NCBI RefSeq assembly: GCF_963169125.1
Contig: NC_084800.1
Coordinates: 52,932,866 to 52,996,865, forward strand
Direction of reading: 5' to 3'
From: Humulus lupulus
Taxonomy: Eukaryota; Streptophyta; Magnoliopsida; Rosales; Cannabaceae
Length of the DNA: 64,000 bases
The notes under the pieces are model-generated. The model worked only from the letters and a program-made list of their open reading frames with translations. It searched no databases and was not told the DNA's origin. The translations under genes and the position numbers were made by a program. Below are positions 12,409 to 24,400 of the stretch, one piece after another. How positions within the stretch are numbered: the first letter of the stretch is position 1; each line of letters opens with the position of its first letter.

Positions 12409-13672
12409 GGGATAATTACATACGGTAATATAAAAAAAAATTTGTTTTATTTCTTCACCAATAAATTACAAAAATATGGTTTTCTTCACCAATAAATTAC
12501 AAAAATACGGCTCTTCCCACCCACTTGTATATATATATATATTTACCTTTGTTTTATTTTTTTGTCTTAATTTTTAATAAGAATTTAAGCATATCAATTA
12601 ATATAATAATAAAAGTAATAATAATTATAGTTACTACCTTCAATAAAATAAAGTAGATTAATTTATTTTTATTTAAAATAAATATATTTATTAATATTAA
12701 AGTTAATATTTATACAATTACTCAAAAAATAAATAAATATTTATACAAATTACAATATGCTGTTAATTAAAATTAATATTAATAACTATATGTTATAATA
12801 TATGGTTAAAGATAATCACAATATTATTATTCTTTATAAAAATATTATATATATTTTTTAAATCATAGCTAGTCAAGTCTCAACACTCAATATTAAACCA
12901 AAATCATAATCTAATCTAAGTTTCAAGTTTTGTTACAAAAATATATTTAAAGTTAAAAAATTAGTTTTGTAAATCTTTGTAATAATCATGTTAAATAAAT
13001 TTATAAATATTTATGTAAATGTGAGTTACAAAAATAAATTTTTTAGTTGTGAAATTAGTTTTGTAAATTGTTGTTACAAAAATGTAAAACTTGTTTTTAA
13101 AAAAATATTGTATTTCACCACTATATTCAATAAAGTGTTTTATAAATAATGAATATCTTAAATTTATATTTTTAAGTTGTATAGCATAAATATGATGGTT
13201 CATGTAATTTTTTGGTACAATATTGTAACAATATGAAAAAGTATAATAATTTTATGTATATTTTGTTTATGATTTCTTAACTATAAAATATTTTCGTAAA
13301 TATTAGTTACAAAAATATCTTTCTTAGTTGTAAAACTAGACTTGTAAACTATTGTTACAAAAATAAAAAATTTAGTTACGAATTTGTTTGTAAGTTTTAT
13401 CTACAAAAAAAAAAAAATCTACAATTCTATAACTGATTTTGTAAATATTATTTACAAACACGTAACAGATATTTACAAGTTCGTAACATATATTTACTAG
13501 TTTGTAAACGTTGATCACAAGAAATTGTATTTTACAGCTTTTATTTATGATTTTGCCACTCCGTATTTACAATTTTGTCATTCCGTGTTTTTATCAAAAA
13601 ATTCCGTATTTTTGTAATGTACCGTATTTTTCAGATTTTTTTAAACTTTTAGTGCATTTTTGTAGATTTCCC
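12409..13672. mobile_element. Mutator-like non-autonomous element, 1.26 kb
   Basis: The left end reads GGGATAATTACA and the right end, reverse complemented, GGGAAATCTACA: typical short Mutator-type termini. An exact 9-bp target duplication ATAATTTTT flanks it (12400-12408 and 13673-13681). Inside is AT-rich, non-coding sequence with many degenerate copies of a TTGTTACAAAAAT-like motif and a near-perfect tandem pair of about 31 bases at 12450-12511. No transposase frame is present. Confidence 0.85.
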
Positions 13673-13838
13673 ATAATTTTTTTTAACAAATGAGCGTACA
13701 GCGGAGAGAGAATGTAGATGGACCCTTCAGGCGGTCCAACCACAAATAAGCCAATTGGACCGGATCACTGGTCCACTCTTCTCCGAGAAAAAAATATACG
13801 GGCTGGGCTGTCTTTAGATATTCCCTCAAAAGATTAAA

Positions 13839-14107
13839 GGGATATTTTCATAAATATGGCTTTTTAGCCATTAATATGCAAAAATATGTTAATTAAACTT
13901 TTCTTAGTTTGTATGGACAAATTTAATTAAAAAAAATTAGATTATGAGAAAAAAATATGGCATAATAATGATTTTTTACAAAAATATGGGGAAAAAATCC
14001 CATAAAAGAGAATATAAGTTTTAAAAAGCCATAAAATAATACTTGTAAAAAAAAAGCCATATTTTTTAAAAGTTTATTAAAAAACCCATATAAAATGTAA
14101 TTTTCAC
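13839..14107. mobile_element. Mutator-like MITE, 269 bp
   Basis: The left end reads GGGATATTTTCAT and the right end, reverse complemented, GTGAAAATTACAT. An exact 9-bp duplication AAGATTAAA flanks it (13830-13838 and 14108-14116). Its left 110 bases are closely similar to 14167-14280, just outside the element, which may be the end of a related larger Mutator element. Confidence 0.8.
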
Positions 14108-14116
14108 AAGATTAAA

Positions 14117-14686
14117 GCACACTAAAATTAAAATAGAAACAATAAATATTTTAAATTCATTTTTTTTCATAAATATGACTTTTTAACTATTATTGTGCAA
14201 AAATATAAGAATTAAACTTTTCCTAATTTGTATGGAAAAATTTAACCAACAAAATCTTAGTTTATGAGAAAACTAATTACATAGGACAATTAAAATTTAA
14301 ACAAAGACACATCAGCACAAACATGGGTAGAATCGTAATTAACAACACAACACTCCTCAAAATTGATCAAACTCATATGTTGTGACTCTCTGCAATTATG
14401 ACGTGACTCTGTGCAATCTCTTCTTCCATCTCCGGTAATACCTTTCTTCTCTGGCGACAACCTCATCTCATAATCAACAACTAGATTTCGACCTCATCTC
14501 AGGCAAAAACACTTAAAGAAAATCTGATCACTTTTGCAAGAAAATTAGTGATCATCTTCTCCAAAAATCAACTCAAATTCCAGCAATCTTCCAATCAGTT
14601 CTGCTGCAATCTTTGGCATTTCCGGCAACTTGCATCTCTGGTATACAATCAAGAAACAAGGTCTGCAAAAAGCGTCTACTGTGTCA
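14117..14686. other. Probable remnant of the 5' region of a Mutator-like transposon
   Basis: No intact gene. 14167-14280 repeats the terminal sequence of the MITE at 13839. 14340-14686 has less AT-rich, leader-like sequence. In the original locus it continued through the duplicated unit into the transposase-like start at 49309, so I infer a decayed Mutator-like element split by element 1. Confidence 0.35.
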
Positions 14687-15130
14687 ATTCTATTGTATTG
14701 TCATTTTCTTCTATTTCAAAATATTAATTCCCTAAATCTTCTTCATAAAACTATTTTGTTTGCATACAAATTCAAAATTATTTTTGAACTGCTATCTTGA
14801 ATATAATGATAATAATGATGATCATGATGTGCTTTCTAAAAACAAAAACAATTTATAAACTAAAAAATTGAAAAAAATTATTTAAACCTACTGATATGTG
14901 TACATTGATTGACAAAATAGAAAAAAAACACAAGAACTCTGAAAATTTTAGATTCTAATTTGTCTTTTCAATAAAATATCATTTGATATTGGTGTGAATT
15001 TTAACTACCAAAACAATCAGTACCAACAAGGTAACCAATTACCTTGAAAATCAATCAATATGTTCAATTAAGTGTTGCAGTAGGGTATGTGATTACAGAT
15101 TAGGGTAACCAGCTACCTTAATATATTCAA
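14687..15130. repeat. Host tandem duplication, copy A (about 440 bp)
   Basis: This stretch (from TTCTATTGTATTGTCAT through AGGGTAACCAGCTACC) is repeated directly after it, starting near 15131. The second copy is interrupted at 15257 by the 33.7-kb element and resumes at 48966, ending near 49268. The copies are about 88-90 % identical by eye. Confidence 0.8.
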
Positions 15131-15257
15131 TTTTATTCTATTGTCATCTTCTTCTATTTCAAAACTATTAATTTCCTAAATCTTCTACATAAATTTATTT
15201 TGTTTGCATACAAATTGGAAATTATTTTTGAACTATTATCTTGAATATAATGATAAT
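15131..15257. repeat. Host tandem duplication, copy B, left part (rest at 48966-49268)
   Basis: This is the first 127 bases of copy B. Its last five bases, ATAAT (15253-15257), are the target duplication repeated at 48961-48965 on the far side of element 1. Joining 15257 to 48966 restores the order seen in copy A. Confidence 0.8.
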
Positions 15258-16030
15258 TGTCGACGCGGTTTTTCACCAACAGATAATTATACGAATAAGT
15301 ATGATGGATTAGTACTGATTGATAAACCATAATATGAAAATGATAGTAATCTAGGATGTGGAAATTAATTGCAAGGAACTAATAGTCACTCATTTTTTAG
15401 GTGGTTCGGAGGTTAAATCCTCCTAGTCCACCAGTCAATATTATTGATATCTCCTTACTATTTCTTACAAAGTGTTTTGTTTTACCAGAAGAAGCCAATC
15501 CCTTGCATTATTCAAGGTTTCAGTATTTATAGGAGATTGATCTCTAAGTAGGTATTGGGGTCATCCCGTGACCTTTTCATCCATCATGTCATTTATGTGA
15601 CATCGATGATTAATTCTTAAACCATACAATGAAGTGTGGTCTAATCAATGGGTAAAGATGGGTAATGGGCCTCATGGCCCAAATTAGGCGTGGGATGCCT
15701 GAACACACACGTTTATACTGCGTATCTGAGAATTCAGGAATAGAACAGACACGTGATGTCTGATATACGCACGTTTATATTGCGTGGTTGACTTTACAAG
15801 GGTTCGGGGGTGTCAGTCCTCTGAAGCACTACGAGCTTAATGTGGCGCTAGCTCGTGGCTCTTATCATGCCGACACAATGACTCCAAGGAGCAACTAAAT
15901 GAATAACCAGCTCGGGCTGGTTACTTAGGGGACGGTGACAAACAGCTCCGGATGGACGGTTGACACGTGGCAGATCGAGTTAGGCCCTTCTCTAGCTCGC
16001 CAAAGTGTGTGCGGATATTTAGGGCGTACA
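15258..16030 (-). repeat. 3' LTR of element 1
   Basis: 773 bp, TG...CA, matched along its whole length by 48203-48960. Just inside it (16031-16050) the minus strand reads GAGGGGCACA directly before the LTR, a plausible polypurine tract. Compared with the other LTR it has an extra block of about 16 bases near 15842-15860. Confidence 0.9.
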
Positions 16031-16298
16031 TGTGCCCCTCAAGCCCCTGCTCGTGATCTATGATGTCATATGTGATCCTCACAGCGGGGGCTTTTAAACT
16101 TCCCTTTCGAATTTTCATGTCCTGCCCACTACACGGGTACCGAACATGTGGAGCGCCGTGGTTGGCGACTGTTCAGATTCCGAGAATTGCATTAAATGGC
16201 CTAGCCACCTTTATGCCGTCGTTTCGCCTCTCGAGTTATGACTCTCGTATTTCGCAATAATTTGATCGGACGGTCCTCGTTTCCTTATGTCTTTTACG

Positions 16299-16307
16299 TA
16301 TATATAA
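16299..16307 (+). promoter_or_regulatory. TATA box for the antisense gene of element 1
   Basis: TATATATAAGG lies 25-35 bases before a CT-rich, leader-like stretch. A donor GTAAGTTCC follows at 16520 and an acceptor at 17047, eight bases before ATG 17056, suggesting a leader intron. The box is on the strand opposite gag-pol and just inside the 3' LTR. Confidence 0.5.
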
Positions 16308-17055
16308 GGTGGGCAATCTTCAGTATTAGTCACTCTTCATTTGATTTTTTTTTTTTTTCATCTTCTCTCTTTTGAGTTTCAGAAGTTCTTCTTCTTCCGG
16401 TCATAATCCCAGAAATCCCCACGTTCTCGCCACAAGAGTCTCTCAGAAGTCCAGCTTTAAGGATTCCACCAGGACTCCTACTCCTACGCTCTCTGCAACT
16501 TTCACTCGGAAAATACACTGTAAGTTCCCTGTTCGTTTGTATGTTTCGGTTTTCCTGTTTCTTTGATAGGCAAATTTATTTCTCAGTCGTAAACAATAGG
16601 TTTTTTTTGGCTGGGCTTTGGCAAATAGGTTCCAATTCTAGGCATATTGATCATACTTAGAAACATGCCTAGGAATATGATGTTCATAACTAGGTAACTT
16701 CTGGGTAAATTTCTGGGTAAATTTAGGAAATGCCTATTTGGAATATAGAAGGTGAGAGGTTTTTAGGGTGCAAAACCGGGTAGCTTAGGGGTCACGCTTC
16801 CTAGGTGGTTTTGCTCCCAAAACTTCCCTTCCAAGGCAAGCAATAATCAGCCCCTCCTGACACAAAGATCCCTGGAGATCAGGGATTCGTTGGAAACATG
16901 GGCGCGTGAATATGGCAACGTGTGGCTTCACACACCGCGGGCTGAGATTACTTTAGCCCGTGTATGAAAATCACTTATTCTCGCGCTGTTTTTTCTTTCT
17001 TACTTTTGAGGTCGCCTATTAAGCTTTTCCTCATTCTTATTCGCTAGGCGATCAG

Positions 17056-19627
17056 ATGGGACCCAGAAAGAACGTGTCCAAGAAAAGCATGGCGGCTCGT
17101 CATCCCAGCAGTCCAACAAAGGGAAGGAGATCGAGGTGGAGTCTCTTATCCCCAAATTTGGTCCCACGGTGGAGAAGGAGGTCGAGGTGGGACCTGACGC
17201 TTTCTTTGAGGCAGAGAGGATAGCCTCGAAGATCACGACCTAAGGGAGGGTCAATAAGATTATGCTGTCCCATAACATCGAGATTGGGACAGACGCTCTT
17301 ATTGCCCGACCTCCCTATGAGGGGGAGAGGAGTTGCACGCCACTTGAGGAGGAATTCGCGGCCTGGAGCGACGAGCACCTGAGGGCCAGGGCCTTCCACC
17401 CCCTCGATCAATACTTTACGACTTCCTCAACTATGTGAAGCTGGCGCCATTTCAACTCCCCCCGAACTCGTACCGTCTGCTGGCCAGGCTGAGGTATCTT
17501 TTCCTGCAACAGATGTGGGAGGTCCCCATCCCGACGGACATCCTTTATTTCTTCTGGCTCAAGGCTAGCCTAGATCAACAGGGACGAGGCGACAGGTTCT
17601 ACTACCTGACCCGCTTCCCGAATTCTTCTCCAGTCATCGAACTTCCCAGCCATCCCAACGACTTCAAAGACCAGTTCTTTATGTCGAACAGGTTTCGCAA
17701 CTGCGAACATCATTATTTCAACCATCCTCGTAAGTTCTCTCTATTCTCAGCTCATGAAATCACCATATTACTTTATTCCTTTTCGCGTGTACTGACTTGA
17801 GCATCATCGTGTAGCCATTTTTGCGAGGACGGCCAAATCAGTGACTCTTGGGGGTCAATATGATAGTTTGGCGGGGCTTCCGCCTAATGAGAAAGACTAC
17901 TGCCAGCTCATGTCTGATGAGACGATGCTGGCGTGTAAGTTAATCTCTGCGGGCCAGACTCTGGCCTTGAGGAGGACGCGGGCTAACCACCCAGTAGCTC
18001 GTGAGCTGGTGCCTATCCCTGAGGGGGATGCTGCAGACGGTGACAGCGATGAGCAGGTTGAAGAAGATGAGGTGTCACTCGTGCGACGAAGGTGAGCTCT
18101 CGAGGCTACTCGGGGCCTCGGCGTGGATCGGGCTTAGTCGGGGGCAGCAGCCGGCCCCTCCGGCCAAGGTAACCCATACCCGTTTAGGGACTTAGATAGG
18201 GCTGCCGTAGACCTTAAGCTTGTCAGGTTTAACCCACACCAGCTCGTACATCGTCATCGAGATGACCCGGAACTTAACATAACCCTACTCCCGTATGTGG
18301 ACCAATTAGTGTTATGCCATGATATGGGCCGTCCTAGGGGCACCGTAGTAGTAGACAACATATTGTCCTTTAGGTCGACCTTCTTTGAGGAGTATGGGAC
18401 CAACCTTAGGTCGTGGCCCTCCCTTCTGGAGGGTGTAGTCGCTCCAGGGCTTAGACAATACGTAGAGGAGTCCAATCCTGAGGCAGATCCGGACCCAGAG
18501 CCCTCTCTGATCTGTGAAGTAATAAACTTAGACTCCCCTATAGAAGTTCTGAGGTCGGAGGTCGTGGCAATAGATTCCTCCTCTAGCTCGGAGGGTAGGA
18601 CCTTTTCAATACACCTTTATATTTCTCTTGTACTAAAACAACTTTACATGTATACTAAATTTCCTTTATTTTTGTTTCAGGCGAGGGGATGGCACAACCC
18701 GGAGACAGCGCCCTGCGATCCATCTTACAGGGGGGGAACCCTCCCTCTAGACCGTCCGAGCTGTTGGTCAAGAGACCTCGGCTGGCCAAGAAGACTCATG
18801 CTTCCGGGACAACCTCCAAGTCCCCTGCCAAGGGGAGGAGTCAGATCCCCGCAGCCACAGAGAATATGCCTCCACCTCCCCCGCGACCTCCAGTCCCCGC
18901 TCCCATCGTGCGCATCCTGGTTAATGCCCAAGACCTGGAGAAAATCCCAGAGACCTTCTGAGGGATGGTCTATGAGACTGCAAGCTATACGGTGGAGCAT
19001 TATTACAAGGCCAACCCGAGGGACTTGAGGGAGATCGAGGCGAGGAGCCCCGAGAACATCATAGAGTCTGCACTGGGGATGAACCTCACGGTAAGTTTAC
19101 TTAGTTAAATTTCTTTGCTTTCTTCCCAGCACGTGTCTTACACTTTGTCTTTGCAGGCGGCTTTGGCTCTACACCGCAACATAGCTCGGACCAGGGCCAG
19201 GACTGACGAGCTCAGGGGCGAGCTCCAAACTACTCAGGCTGCTCTAACATCTGCCCAACAGCAAGAGCAAAGTGCCAAGGTTGCCTTGACGGCTGCCAAA
19301 GAAAATGAGAAGGTTGCATAGGCCACCTTGGCCGCTGCTCAGGTCGAGCTCGAGGAGGCCAAGGCTAAGCAGTTGGAGGCCAAGGCCGCCACCATGGCAG
19401 AGAGGGCGTCCTCTAGCTCCTCCATGGAGGCCATGCTCTACCATTGCTGGGCCTTCAACCAAGATGGCGACTTCTCTTTTCTGGCGCCCGAGGTGTGGGA
19501 GCCATTCCTTGAGAAGTTCAAGGCCCGTCTTCAACAGGAGCCACCTTTTGAGACTGGGGAGACTTTCGCTGCCGACGAGCAAGAAACCGAGGGGGTGACC
19601 TCATCGGAGCGACCTGGGGGGGCCTAG
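17056..19627 (+). pseudogene. Antisense extra gene of element 1 (putative gypsy-type transposon protein), spliced, broken
   Basis: The product resembles the plant family annotated 'putative gypsy type transposon' (Pfam Transposase_28), whose biochemical role is unknown. Exons 17056-17729, 17815-18594, 18681-19090 and 19157-19627 have GT/AG borders, and all three junctions keep one reading phase. The first exon carries the family core (LAPFQLPPNSYRLL, then about 100 residues). The third is Pro-rich, and the last is an Ala/Glu/Gln-rich coiled coil ending acidic. It is broken by a frameshift near 17425, by TAA 17241, TGA 18093, TAG 18135, TGA 18959 and TAG 19319. It lies on the strand opposite gag-pol, between the tandem array and the 3' LTR, the same place as its counterpart in element 2. 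Confidence 0.75.
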
Positions 19628-19800
19628 AATTTTTGGATTTTTCGTTTTTATTTACTTGTAATTATCTACCACGAGGTTTTTCCTCCTCAAGACAATTAAT
19701 TTCAGTTACCCTGAATTTTATTTCAAACTACTTTATTTATTATTATTGTTATATATTTTTTTATGCGTTTGGGAAAAACTTAGTTCGTGTTAATTTAAAA

Positions 19801-20375
19801 ACTTAGTTCGTGTTAGTTTTATCGACACCTCGTGATTTTTAAGAAAAACACTAGTTAATCAATTTAACTAACTTATAAGTTTTAGGACCTGGTTGTGTCC
19901 AGGATATCAATTTAAAAACTTAGTTCGCGTTAGTTTTATCGACACCTCGTGCTTTTTAGGAAGAACACTGGTTAATCAATTTGACTAACTTCTAAGTTTT
20001 AGGACCTGGTTGTGTCCAGGATATCAATTTAAAAACATAGTTCGTGTTAGTTTTATCGACACCTCGTGCTTTTTAGGAAAAACACTGGTTAATCAATTTA
20101 ACTAACTTCTAAGTTTTAGGACCTGGTTGTGTCCAGGATATCAATTTAAAAACTTAGTTCGCATTAGTTTTATCGACACCTCGTGCTTTTTAGGAAAAAC
20201 ACTGGTTAATCAATTTAACTAACTTCTAAGTTTTAGGACCTGGTTGTGTCCAGGATATCAATTTAAAAACTTAGTTCGCGTTAGTTTTATCGACACCTCG
20301 TGCTTTTTAAGAAAAACATTGGTTAATCAATTTAACTAACTTCTAAGTTTTAGGACCTGGTTGTGTCCAGGATAT
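19801..20375. repeat. Tandem array, 117-bp unit, about five copies
   Basis: The word ACTTAGTTCG (one copy ACATAGTTCG) recurs at 19801, 19918, 20035, 20152 and 20269, exactly 117 bases apart. Units are over 95 % alike and each contains TTTTAGGACCTGGTTGTGTC. A partial unit precedes the array at about 19775. It lies between pol and the antisense gene of element 1, beside the insertion point of element 2. Confidence 0.95.
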
Positions 20376-20448
20376 ATGCCCCCCAAGTAAGCAGAAATAG
20401 ATCTTTCTCGGTTACTTTGAACACGCTCTTTTAAGCCTACATGTACAC

Positions 20449-21337
20449 TGTTATCCAGATTTCCGGATAGCGTTTAGATTGATGACCTCGGGGAAGCAGA
20501 ATTATCGATGTCTTTCACGGAGGGTGACCAGAGCTCGCGGATGGACAGAAAGGCTTCGCCTCTCCTGTTTAGTATCCGGATTACTCTTCCAAGCAAGCAC
20601 AACACGGAAACTCGTCGACTCTCCCGGACTCCCGAAGGATACCCCTCGGGGAGGCCCCTTCCAGGAGAGGCTCTTCGAGTGGTCTCCGCGGAAACAGTTC
20701 CGTGCCTCGCACAGAACAAAACCGAACGGTCGAGTCCGGGAGAAGGCATATTTGGAATGATATCCGTTTGACACAGGATCCCGCCTGACACGCCCGTCAG
20801 GTCAAAGCCGCACACATCCCAGCACGCCTAAGGGTACCTTTTCGCCTACTGTTCCGCTGACAACTTGGAGAAGACGGCTGACTTTGTGTGTTCCCCATAC
20901 TTTCACGTAAATATACCCACATAGAGTCTGGTAGCCATGCTACTACAGTAATTGTATCCCCTATTTATGGCTGGTGTAATTAAGACTCATGTACGTAGAG
21001 AAAAACCCTAATCCGAAACCCTAGCTATAAAGACCCTTTCATTTTACAAGAAGAGGGAGGACCAAGAAATCACATAGCAAAAACTCTACCAAAATCTCTC
21101 TAGCTTCATCTTCTTCAAGAGAACCCGAGAGAAAGACGGTGAGTGTGTGAAGTTCTTGTGCACCAGCCATCTTACTGTAACCTTTTCCAAGTATAATAAC
21201 ATCGACTCGTGGACTAGGGCTTGTTAACGCCTGAACCACGTAAAAACACTGTTTGTTTAGTTACATTTCAGCATTTCTACAGTTCTTATCTTTTTATTAT
21301 TCTGTTAGTTATTCGTTTCCGAAAAACTCGGTAAACA
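20449..21337 (+). repeat. 5' LTR of element 2
   Basis: 889 bp, TGTTATCC...GGTAAACA. The two differences from the 3' LTR are at about 20767 (T here, C there) and in the run after TATAAAGACCC. It is followed directly by the TTTTGGTGCTTTCATTGAG leader. Confidence 0.97.
21026..21031 (+). promoter_or_regulatory. TATA box in the 5' LTR of element 2
   Basis: TATAAA follows two AACCCTA-type motifs. Transcription would start near 21060. The same box is present at 34571-34576 in the 3' LTR. Confidence 0.6.
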
Positions 21338-21424
21338 TTTTGGTGCTTTCATTGAGAGCTGTAGGAAGTTGTTAGTCAGCTCTTTTTCTGTGTACGTTTT
21401 TTGTATTCACTTCGTACTAAAGAG

Positions 21425-24400
21425 ATGGTGACTACGATAAAATCCGCTGTTGACAAAAATGCTACGGTCAACCCCGATACCGTGATGGAAGATGTGGTGC
21501 AAAGCGAACCCTTAGACTACCAAGGTGAAGACCCGACATCCCGCCAGGATCAGGTCAGTACCGAAGATACAACATACTTAGAAGACGAAGAAGAGTATGT
21601 CCAAGACGGTTATTACAAGGACGGCTGCTACTATGAGAAGGACCCAGAATTGGTCCAAGTAGCCGAAGAACTGGTGGCCACTAAGGCCAAGCTTGTTGAG
21701 CAGGAGCGCGTCTCCGAAAGAATGCAACGCATGATGGAACGCCTCCAAAGTAAGTTCGGAGATCTAGGCGACTCGGACGAGGATGCCTCTGTTCGAGGTG
21801 GGGCTGATGCCCCCATGCCGGATCCACCCGCTGCTGGACCATCCAAAGCCGCCCCTAACAAGGGCAAAGAAAAAGTTGGAGAGCCTGTGCGCGCTGACGC
21901 CCCTGCACCTCCTAAAGGCGTGAATCACCAGGCCGACTGCCCCCCCCGCGCGCAGAAGGTCTCTGGCGCTCCTAAGCCCAGACGTCCTTCAGCCCCAAGG
22001 GGGCACTCTGTGCCTAAAGGGCCCAGTGCTAAGGCACCCAGGCCTCAGGGAAGGAACAACCGCCCCAGTGATTCCGTCAATCAGGACGGTCGAGCTGCGA
22101 ACTCGCACTCCGAAGATAGCTGGTCCACGGTGGACTTGAGAAGAAGGTTGGAGGCCAAGTATGAAAAGGCCAAAGGGGAAAAGGCCCGGCCTCGCGGAGA
22201 TGACCTCCGAAATCATATTAATGACAAGCTCCGGGGACGTGACCTCCCGGAAAGTGATACGAAGAGGCTCGAGGAACAGATTGCTGCCTTGACCAAGCTG
22301 GTCCGGAAGCAAAGTGGGGCCCTGTCAGATTCTGAGGAGGAAGACCCGGAACCATGTATTAGGAGGATCGCGGAAACGTCCCTCCCGGATAACTTCAAAA
22401 TGCCTCACATAGAATTATATGATGGGAGGACAGACCCGCGTACCCACCTAGCTAAATACAATAAAATGATGCAAGTGGCGCGTGTCAGTGAGGACGCCAA
22501 ATGCATGTGCTTCTCACTCACCCTTACCAAGTCCGCGGAGGACTGGTGGAAAAGATTAGCTCCCGGATCAATCCACAGTTGGAAGGAGCTACAGTCCGCG
22601 TTTAGGAGGCAGTTTATTGCTGCCCGCGACCACGACATGGAGGTTGGTTCCTTAACCAACATCAAGCAGCAACCCACTGAGAACCTCAAAGCTTTCATTC
22701 AGAGAATGATGGAAGCTACTGCAAAAACCAAGGTCAGCGATGACATGAAACTGATCGCCCTTCAATCGGGCCTTACTGTCGGCTCCCTGCTATGGGGGGA
22801 AATGCAAAGGAGACGGGCAGAAACACTGTCCGAATTTATGTCAAAAGCTCAGGGAATCATCAACCTTGAGGATGCCTACCAGCAGGCCTTTGGAGTTCCC
22901 CTGGCTCCAACCCCTTCCGTGACTGCGCCGAGCTTTGCTTCGCAAGCTCCCGCACCAGCCCTCACGCTTCCAGGAGCCCGATTCACTCCAAGTGTATATG
23001 GGCCTTCCGCGTCTGCTCAGACGCCGAGTCAAACCCATTTCTCTGGGTACGGAGCAGTACAAACCGGATGTAGTATCGCTCCTGGCATGCCGCAGCCGCA
23101 AGCGGAAGCCCCAGAACGAAATTTGAGCCAATCGCGGAGCAAACGAAGCGGAAGAAACTCCAACCGGGGAGACCATTCAAAGAAACCCCGAAAGGACTAT
23201 GAGCCCAAGTTCACGGAATATACCAGTTTGATAGACTCGCGAGAGAATGTCTATCGGGCGACCTGTAATATGGTCAACTACAGGAAGCCCCCGAGAGTGT
23301 CTCACGGAGGAAGGCGTCCGCGAGACTCCAATAAGAGGTGTGAGTTTCACGGAGACGTGGGGCACACCACGAATGAGTGCCTTCAGCTGAAGGATGAGAT
23401 CGAGTCCCTGGCAAGAGCGGGACACCTCGGTCAGTGGGTGAGGATACCCATTATCTATCCCGGACAGGGGGTAGTTCACGGAGCTGCATATTCCCCGGGA
23501 CAGAGGGGGGCCGCTAGCGCTCCTGGAGCCGGTCACCCCCAAGCTCCCGGGTCTCAGTTCCCAGCACTTCCTGCTCCACCTGCTCCGGCGCCCATTGCCT
23601 TGTTGGCTCCAGGACCAGGCAACCCATATCCGCCCGGCCTTGCTCCGCCACCCGTTGACGGACACGTCGCCACCATTTCCGGAGGACCACACCTTGCCGG
23701 AAGTACCCGCAACTCCCAGAAGAGGTACTTGAAGGAGTTAGAGCACGCCGAGGAGATGTGCGCTTTGGTCCAATCACCTGCTCAACGTCCCCGAATGATG
23801 GATCTTCCCATCACCTTCACGGAGGACGATGCTCGACATGTGCACTTCCCCCACAACGATCCCCTCGTAGTGGAAGCCCAGATTGCCAATAAGAAGGTCT
23901 CACAGATCTTGATCGATAACGGAAGCTCCGTGAACATCCTCTTCAAAGCGGCCTTCCACGCGATCGGATTGACCGAGACGGACCTGGCCTCATGCCCCAT
24001 CCAGCTTCAAGGGTTCAATGGGGACGCACTCATGCCATTAGGCAAAATTCAACTGCCAGTCACCCTCAGAGGAGAAAGCGACGCTTGTGCCTTCAAGCAT
24101 AGCACATTCGTGGTGGTTGACTGCCCCACGGCGTATAATGCCATCTTAGGCCGACCGGTCCTGATCGATTGTGGGGCCATAACCTCGATACGCCACTTAT
24201 GCTTGAAGTTTCCATGCGACGATGGGCGTATTGGCACCCTCCGAGGAGACCAAAGAAGTGCACGGAGCTGTTATAATGTCTCCGTCCGAGCCGTCTGCAC
24301 GGTCCGAGAGACGTTTGCTGCCATTCCTTTGGCGGAAGTATCGCCAGAAACTGGGGGTGCTCAGGAGGCATACTTTGACGAACTCGACCCAAGAGTGGGA

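Noticed and set aside
19775..20375. CRISPR-like spacing of repeats
   Set aside because: The whole 117-bp unit is conserved without variable spacers and the DNA is plant nuclear; it is a plain tandem repeat.
20474..20815. Open frames of about 90-113 codons in the element 2 LTR, repeated at 34019-34360
   Set aside because: They are identical because the two LTRs are near-identical copies; overlapping open frames on both strands reflect GC-rich LTR sequence, not selection.
22841..23692. Minus-strand frames of 111 and 171 codons under gag of element 2
   Set aside because: Shadows of the long, GC-rich gag-pol frame on the other strand, with no recognisable domain.
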